Program-made: the position numbers and the translations under genes
Part shown: in pieces, positions 5,729 to 9,442 of the stretch
How the letters are laid out: each line of letters opens with the position of its first letter
Numbering within the stretch: position 1 is the stretch's first letter
Notes under the pieces: generated by a model
Databases searched by the model: none
Told to the model about the DNA's origin: nothing
The model's input: the letters and a program-made list of their open reading frames with translations, nothing else
NCBI GenBank assembly: GCA_019247135.1
Contig: JAFAPL010000077.1
Coordinates: 1 to 9,442, forward strand
Direction of reading: 5' to 3'
Length of the DNA: 9,442 nt
From: Chloroflexota bacterium
GTDB lineage: Bacteria > Chloroflexota > UBA6077 > CF-72

Positions 5729-6682
5729 TTACCCGCGGCGAAGATCGAGCTCCCGATCGATACGCGCCGCGCGTCGCTCCTCGTCCTGGAGAAAGGCGAC
5801 GAACAAGACCATCAGGATGATCGCGAACAGCAGGTCGCCCGGCACCCACATGATCAGGCCGGCGAGCTGCTGGTCAAAACCGGCGTCTGCCCCGTTACGC
5901 TGCCCCGCGGCGACGTAGTACGGATACAGGGGACCGCGCGCGAGACTGATACCCGCGCCGAGGAGACTGTTGGGAAGCCACGCCAGAAACGTGTACGCCA
6001 GGCGTAGCGGATAGCTGAGCGCCGAATGCAGTGGCGCCGCGCCGATCACGGGCCACCAGAACAGGACGGCTGTGCCGAAGAAGAGAATGTGTTCCGCGTA
6101 ATGGGCGTAACGGTTCTCGAGGGCCAGGTCGTACAGGGCGGGCTGGTGCCATACCCACTGTGTGCCCACGAACAATATCCAGGCGACGATTGGATGCGTC
6201 AGCCAGCGCAGCGTCGATCGCACCGGTCCTGGTTGACCGACCAGTCGCCCGACGCCGACGCGCTCGTCACGCGGTAGCGCCCACAAGATGACGGGCATCG
6301 AGTTCGAGAGGAGCAGCAACGGTGCAGCAACCAGGGTCAGCAACAGGTGCTGCACCATGTGCACCGAGAAGTACTCCTCGCCGACCGTGTGCAAGGGGGA
6401 GATCAGTGCGATGAGCAGAGCCGTGTAACCGACCGCGAACACGGCGCCACGATTGCGATGCAGCTCGCGAGCGTGTCGTCGCTTTGCCAGGCGTCGATAG
6501 CCGACGACGTAGGCGATACCGATGCTGACCAAGGGGACGATCAGCAGCGGGTCGCGGGGAAAGTCAGAGAGCGTAGAGGGTGACGTAGAGCAGTAGCCAG
6601 ACGACGTCGACGAAGTGCCAGTACAGCACGGAGCCCTCGACGCCAAAATGGCTCCGCGATGAGAAATGACCCAGGAATGCAC
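5729..6682 (-). CDS. ctaG: CtaG, caa3-type cytochrome oxidase assembly protein (start uncertain)
   Basis: A polytopic membrane protein with the CtaG family motifs, numbered from GTG 6682: HMVQHLLLTLVAAPLLLL (108-125), WHQPALYDLAL (178-188), HYAEHILFFGT (194-204) and DQQLAGLIMWVPGD (270-283). The histidines probably bind copper. CtaG is required for formation of active caa3 oxidase, with a role in CuB/CuA insertion. The homologous region begins only near FPRDPLL (41-47). The first 40 residues from GTG 6682 overlap ctaE, are Ser/Thr/Cys-rich and unlike a CtaG N-terminus. No ATG or GTG exists close to residue 41. Later options are CTG 6547 or TTG 6532, the latter cutting into the first TM helix. 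The listed start is the longest possible; the likely product begins around 6550. It is the last gene of the minus-strand oxidase operon. Confidence 0.88.
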   Translation of the reverse strand: MHSWVISHRGAILASRAPCCTGTSSTSSGYCSTSPSTLSDFPRDPLLIVPLVSIGIAYVVGYRRLAKRRHARELHRNRGAVFAVGYTALLIALISPLHTVGEEYFSVHMVQHLLLTLVAAPLLLLSNSMPVILWALPRDERVGVGRLVGQPGPVRSTLRWLTHPIVAWILFVGTQWVWHQPALYDLALENRYAHYAEHILFFGTAVLFWWPVIGAAPLHSALSYPLRLAYTFLAWLPNSLLGAGISLARGPLYPYYVAAGQRNGADAGFDQQLAGLIMWVPGDLLFAIILMVLFVAFLQDEERRAARIDRELDLRRG

Positions 6683-7208
6683 GTATCAGCACGCCCGACA
6701 GGACGATCACACCCGCGGTCACGTGCAGACCATGCAGCCCAGTGAGTGAGAAAAACACCGTGCCGTAGATGCCAGACGAAATCGAAAAGCCTTCGTTCAC
6801 GATGAGATTCGTGTACTCGAACGCCTGACCGCCGAGGAACGCGAGGCCGAGGAGGATGGTCACGATCATCCAACCCTGAAACGCGTCTCGGTCGTCCCGA
6901 CGGATCGCCGACTGGGCCCAGTGGGCGCTGAAGCCGCTGGCGACCAGGACGAGCGTGAGAATCACCGGCAGCGGAAACGCGGGGACGCGGTCGAAGCCGG
7001 CTGGCAGACCGGTGCGATTTGGCCACTCGTCCGAGAGGATGCGGTTATAGAAGTACTGGGCGAAGAGGGCGCCGAACATCACCGCCTCGGAGACGATGAA
7101 CAGCACCATGCCGAGCCACTCGTTGGACGGTCCTTCGGGCTCGAGCAGGACCTCGTTGCCCGCTCGCGCGGTGGATCCGCCGCTCAGCTCCGCTGCACGT
7201 GCGCTCAC
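6564..7208 (-). CDS. ctaE: Heme-copper oxidase subunit III
   Basis: A 214-residue subunit III of an aa3/caa3-type cytochrome c oxidase, with about five TM helices (near 31-52, 78-99, 111-130, 146-175, 193-213). Typical subunit III features are NEWLGMVLFIVSEAVMF (29-45) with the conserved Glu41, GFSAHWAQSAIR (92-103), FSLTGLHGLHVTAGVI (153-168), and the final YWHFVDVVWLLLY (196-208). At about 200 residues this is the short, bacterial five-helix form that lacks the first two helices of the mitochondrial protein. The start GTG 7208-7206 shares a GTGA overlap with the SCO stop, so translation is coupled. A quinol-oxidase subunit III (CyoC) is the alternative, but the SCO, CtaA/B and CtaG neighbours favour a cytochrome c oxidase. 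The genes for subunits I and II are not adjacent. Confidence 0.93.
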   Translation of the reverse strand: MSARAAELSGGSTARAGNEVLLEPEGPSNEWLGMVLFIVSEAVMFGALFAQYFYNRILSDEWPNRTGLPAGFDRVPAFPLPVILTLVLVASGFSAHWAQSAIRRDDRDAFQGWMIVTILLGLAFLGGQAFEYTNLIVNEGFSISSGIYGTVFFSLTGLHGLHVTAGVIVLSGVLIRAFLGHFSSRSHFGVEGSVLYWHFVDVVWLLLYVTLYAL

Positions 7209-7804
7209 TTGAGTGCCTTCCTGGCCGCGGCCACCAGGTCGTCGGCGCTGGCGCCGTCACCCTCGAGATACGCCCGCACCTCCAGTTGCGGGTCGAGCAA
7301 CACAATGCGGGTTGTGTGCGTCAACTCGGTTCCTCCTGGCGCAGGTGCATCGACGGCTGGGCGCGGCGGACGTGTCGCGACCTTGAAACCCGTCACGACG
7401 TCCCACACATCGTCCCAATTGCCTGTCAGAAACTTCCACGTGGCAGCATCGGCCTTGAACTGCTGGCCGTATTCGTTCAGGACGGCCGGGGTGTCATGTG
7501 TCGGATCGACGCTCAGCGACACCAGCATCACGCTGCTGCCGAGCAGTTTTGCGTCGGCCAGCTTGCGCGACGTCTCCTGGAACGTGGCGCTCAGGATCGG
7601 GCACGCGTCCGTGCAGTGCGTGTACACGAAGTCGAGCAGCGTCGCGTGCCCCGCCAGAGAATCTGATGAGAACGTCGCGCCGTTCTGATCGGTCAGGTTG
7701 AACTGTGGCGCCTTGCCGAAATCGTCCAGCGGCTGCTGCGGCTGGCAGGCCAGGCAGGCACCGGCCAGGACGAGGCTGGTCAGAACTACGAGCGCGCGCG
7801 TCAC
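7205..7804 (-). CDS. SCO1/SenC/PrrC family copper chaperone
   Basis: A 199-residue secreted or membrane-anchored protein with a thioredoxin fold that delivers copper to, or reduces, the CuA site of oxidase subunit II. The copper/redox motif DFVYTHCTDACP (58-69; CXXXC with Cys64 and Cys68) is complete. The third SCO ligand is His163 in THTTRIVLLDP (162-172). SVDPTHDTP (98-106) is the usual strand-turn after the second helix. Residues 1-16 form a signal sequence ending near AGAC (14-17), a possible lipobox, so it may be a lipoprotein. The start GTG 7804-7802 was chosen because it overlaps the upstream stop as GTGA. The frame is open 32 codons further, but those residues read as antigene-like, Arg-rich sequence inside the previous gene. 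It sits between the 207-residue protein gene and ctaE in the oxidase operon. Confidence 0.92.
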   Translation of the reverse strand: MTRALVVLTSLVLAGACLACQPQQPLDDFGKAPQFNLTDQNGATFSSDSLAGHATLLDFVYTHCTDACPILSATFQETSRKLADAKLLGSSVMLVSLSVDPTHDTPAVLNEYGQQFKADAATWKFLTGNWDDVWDVVTGFKVATRPPRPAVDAPAPGGTELTHTTRIVLLDPQLEVRAYLEGDGASADDLVAAARKALK

Positions 7805-8424
7805 GCGACGGGCTCCGGTTCGTGCTCGGTGCTGTGCGAGGCGTGCGCCGCCTCCATCAACCCGATGCGAATCCAACCGACCGCACCCGCGAGCATCCAC
7901 ACCAGGCCAACGATGAGGATGAAAACGTTCGTGATCAGGCCCAGGAAGGCGATGCAGAACCCCACGCCCAGCACGAGGGGCGCAACACTGGCGCTGGGCA
8001 TGTGAATACCGCTGATCTCCGACGGCGGTTCGGCCGCCTCGGGCTCGGGCAGCGCTGGCGACATCCCGCGCCCCGGCACTTCCACACCTGGTGGACGGGC
8101 GATGGCAAGCAGCGGCTCCGGCGCAATGACGTGCAGGGCGCGCATCTGCTCCGCTTCTCGATCCGGAACCTCCGGCTCGGGATAGTCAGCAGGCAGCAGG
8201 TTCGCTCGTCGCAGGTCGGCTTCGGGCGCCCAGATCACTTCGCCCGCAAGCATCAGCTCGGAGAAGACGTGTCGCTCGCCGGTCTCGAGGTTGATCAAGG
8301 GCACGCCCGCGGGAATCTCCGGGAAGTACCACTTGCCATAGATCGGGACTTTGGCCCCCTTGAGCTTGGCGGTATCGATGTTGTTCTGCGCTGCCCACGT
8401 GAGCGCCTTGGCGTCGAGCACCAT
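7801..8424 (-). CDS. 207-residue protein with two C-terminal TM helices, oxidase subunit I tail / subunit IV-like
   Basis: Not recognised as a whole. Residues 1-83 are soluble and moderately polar (KWYFPEIPAGVPLINLETGE at 31-50, then FSELMLAGEVIWAPE). Residues about 84-137 are Pro/Glu/Ala-rich and look like a linker. Residues 138-190 contain SGIHMPSASVAPLVLGVG, two TM helices (about 147-165 and 168-185) and GWIRIGLMEAAHASH. The 'IHMPSxSxxPL' entry into a hydrophobic pair resembles the C-terminal extension of some caa3-type subunit I proteins and the small two-helix subunit IV. No heme, copper or catalytic motif is seen. The start ATG 8424-8422 lies 8 bp after the ctaB stop; the frame is open far upstream, but there it overlaps ctaB and is spurious. 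The stop overlaps the SCO start (GTGA). Function as an accessory oxidase subunit or assembly factor is inferred from position and tail only. Confidence 0.75.
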   Translation of the reverse strand: MVLDAKALTWAAQNNIDTAKLKGAKVPIYGKWYFPEIPAGVPLINLETGERHVFSELMLAGEVIWAPEADLRRANLLPADYPEPEVPDREAEQMRALHVIAPEPLLAIARPPGVEVPGRGMSPALPEPEAAEPPSEISGIHMPSASVAPLVLGVGFCIAFLGLITNVFILIVGLVWMLAGAVGWIRIGLMEAAHASHSTEHEPEPVA

Positions 8425-8432
8425 GATCTTGC

Positions 8433-9442
8433 TTAGAGACTCCGGTCCACCGCCATGGCGGCGAATAGCAGGAACAGATACAGAATCGAGTACAGATACA
8501 GCCGCCGTGCAGCTGCTGGTGTGGCTTCGCGCCACAGGCGCAGGGCGTACAGAATGAACGCTCCGCCGAGTATCGCGGCGCTTGCGAAGTACAGGCCGCC
8601 CATCAGACCGAACGGAGCCAGTACCAGCGTCAACGCGATCAGCACGAGCGAGTACAGCACGATCTGCCGCCGCGTTTCGTCTTCGCCGCGCACTACGGGC
8701 AGCATCGGTACGCCCGCGCGCTCGTAATGCTTGCGGATCAGGAGCGACAACGCCCAGAAGTGCGGTGGGGTCCAGAAGAAAATGATCGCGAACAGGTACC
8801 ACGCCGTGAGGCTCGACAGCTCGTTGGTCACGGCCGCCCAGCCCACCAGCGGGGGGATGGCCCCGGCGGCGCCGCCGATCACGATGTTGCTGGGCGTCGA
8901 CCGCTTTAGCCACAACGTGTAAATGAACACGTAGCCGAGCAGGCCGAGCACCGCGAAGATGGTCGCCAGCACGTTCACGAAGACCAGCAGTACCGCCGAC
9001 GCGAGCACGGCGAGCGCAATGCCGAACCACAGCGCGCGGGCTGGTGCGATCACGCCCGACGGAATCGGACGCCATGCCGTGCGCCCCATCAGCGGGTCGA
9101 TATCGCGGTCGACGTAGTGATTGATGGCGCCGGCGCCGCCAGACATCAGCGCCCCGCCAGCGAGCGTGGCAACCAGCAATCCGATCGAGGGCAGCCCGCG
9201 CGCGGCGATCACCATCGCTGCCGCCGTCGTAGCCAGCAGCAACGACATGACACGCGGCTTGGTCAGCTGCACATACGCAGAGATGATGGCGAGCCCGCCG
9301 CGGTGTTCGACTGCCCGCGTGGGCGCCGCGCCCGGCCGATGGACCGCAACAGCCAATCCGATCGCCGAAGTCCACATCGCCGTGGTGCCGAAGATGTGGA
9401 GCACCTGCGCCAGAAGAGGCACGCCAGAGTAGATGCTCGCCA
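8433..9442 (-). CDS. ctaB: Heme O synthase CtaB fused to the C-terminal end of heme A synthase CtaA (5' truncated)
   Basis: The main part is protoheme IX farnesyltransferase (UbiA family), which adds a farnesyl group to heme B to make heme O. Numbering from the in-frame GTG 9422: start of the domain QLTKPRVMS (52-60), first Asp-rich motif NHYVDRDIDPLMGRT (101-115; Asp105 and Asp109 probably bind Mg-pyrophosphate), LKRSTPSNIVIGGAAGAIPP (172-191), FFWTPPHFWALSL (215-227) and YERAGVPMLPVV (233-244). About nine TM helices fit the family. The frame continues without a stop past GTG 9422 to the window edge, and residues before the CtaB domain (SGVPLLAQVLHIFGTTAMW) look like the last helix of CtaA with its heme-ligating His (codon 9396-9398). 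The protein is therefore probably a CtaA-CtaB fusion that makes heme O and oxidises it to heme A. It is the most upstream gene seen of the oxidase operon. Confidence 0.92.
   Translation of the reverse strand, partial: ASIYSGVPLLAQVLHIFGTTAMWTSAIGLAVAVHRPGAAPTRAVEHRGGLAIISAYVQLTKPRVMSLLLATTAAAMVIAARGLPSIGLLVATLAGGALMSGGAGAINHYVDRDIDPLMGRTAWRPIPSGVIAPARALWFGIALAVLASAVLLVFVNVLATIFAVLGLLGYVFIYTLWLKRSTPSNIVIGGAAGAIPPLVGWAAVTNELSSLTAWYLFAIIFFWTPPHFWALSLLIRKHYERAGVPMLPVVRGEDETRRQIVLYSLVLIALTLVLAPFGLMGGLYFASAAILGGAFILYALRLWREATPAAARRLYLYSILYLFLLFAAMAVDRSL

Noticed and set aside
5216..6007. Long + strand open frame (263 codons) spanning DUF420 and the end of ctaG
   Set aside because: It overlaps two well-supported genes in other frames, and its product shows no hydrophobic or conserved structure.
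8425..9375. Upstream extension of the 207-residue protein's frame to give a product of over 500 residues
   Set aside because: This part lies within ctaB in another frame, is Arg/Ala-rich low-complexity translation typical of GC-rich shadow frames, and lacks any conserved segment. The ATG at 8424 just after the ctaB stop is the sensible start.

Overview
The window is GC-rich and densely packed, with many GTG starts and ATGA or GTGA stop/start overlaps. It brings together two maturation pathways of an aerobic respiratory chain: covalent heme attachment to c-type cytochromes (System I, Ccm) and assembly of an aa3/caa3-type heme-copper oxidase (Cta/Cox/SCO). The gene set (System I ccm genes, a probable CtaA-CtaB fusion, DUF420, CtaG, SCO, short CcmI) and the GC-rich style suggest an aerobic bacterium of the Chloroflexota/Thermomicrobia kind, or less likely Deinococcota. 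This placement is inferred from gene content only; there is no rRNA or other marker in the window.

Positions 1-3716 (+ strand) are one operon. It runs from the 3' end of ccmF through ccmH, a short CcmI-like protein, a 398-residue signal-peptide/beta-domain/TM/helical-tail protein not known to be part of the classical Ccm set, ccmA and ccmB. Most neighbours overlap by 4 bp, and ccmA overlaps its predecessor by 29 bp. CcmA and CcmB form the ABC transporter that drives holo-CcmE release, while CcmF and CcmH take part in heme ligation and apocytochrome handling. ccmC, ccmE and ccmG are not in the window and could lie upstream of ccmF.

Positions 3717-5291 are a junction. A 103-bp spacer with a hairpin and a palindrome is followed by a two-repeat PRC-barrel protein (+). 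Converging on it, 12 bp away, is an ABC-transporter ATPase (-) with no permease beside it. That ATPase is divergent from a DUF420 membrane protein gene (+), with only 14 bp between the two start codons.

Positions 5292-9442 are the oxidase assembly region. DUF420 (+) converges on a minus-strand operon whose transcription order is ctaB (reading frame open to the window edge, with the tail of a heme A synthase fused to its N-terminus), an unrecognised 207-residue protein with two C-terminal TM helices resembling the tail of oxidase subunit I, a SCO copper chaperone, oxidase subunit III (ctaE), and ctaG. Heme O/A synthesis, copper delivery and one structural subunit are therefore co-transcribed. 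The catalytic subunits I and II are not here.

No rRNA, tRNA, CRISPR array, integrase or transposase was recognised, and no gene-free stretch exceeds about 100 bp. The most interesting points are the extra Ccm-operon membrane protein, the palindromic element translated within the N-terminus of CcmH, the CtaA-CtaB fusion, the odd 207-residue oxidase-operon protein, and the unresolved start of ctaG.
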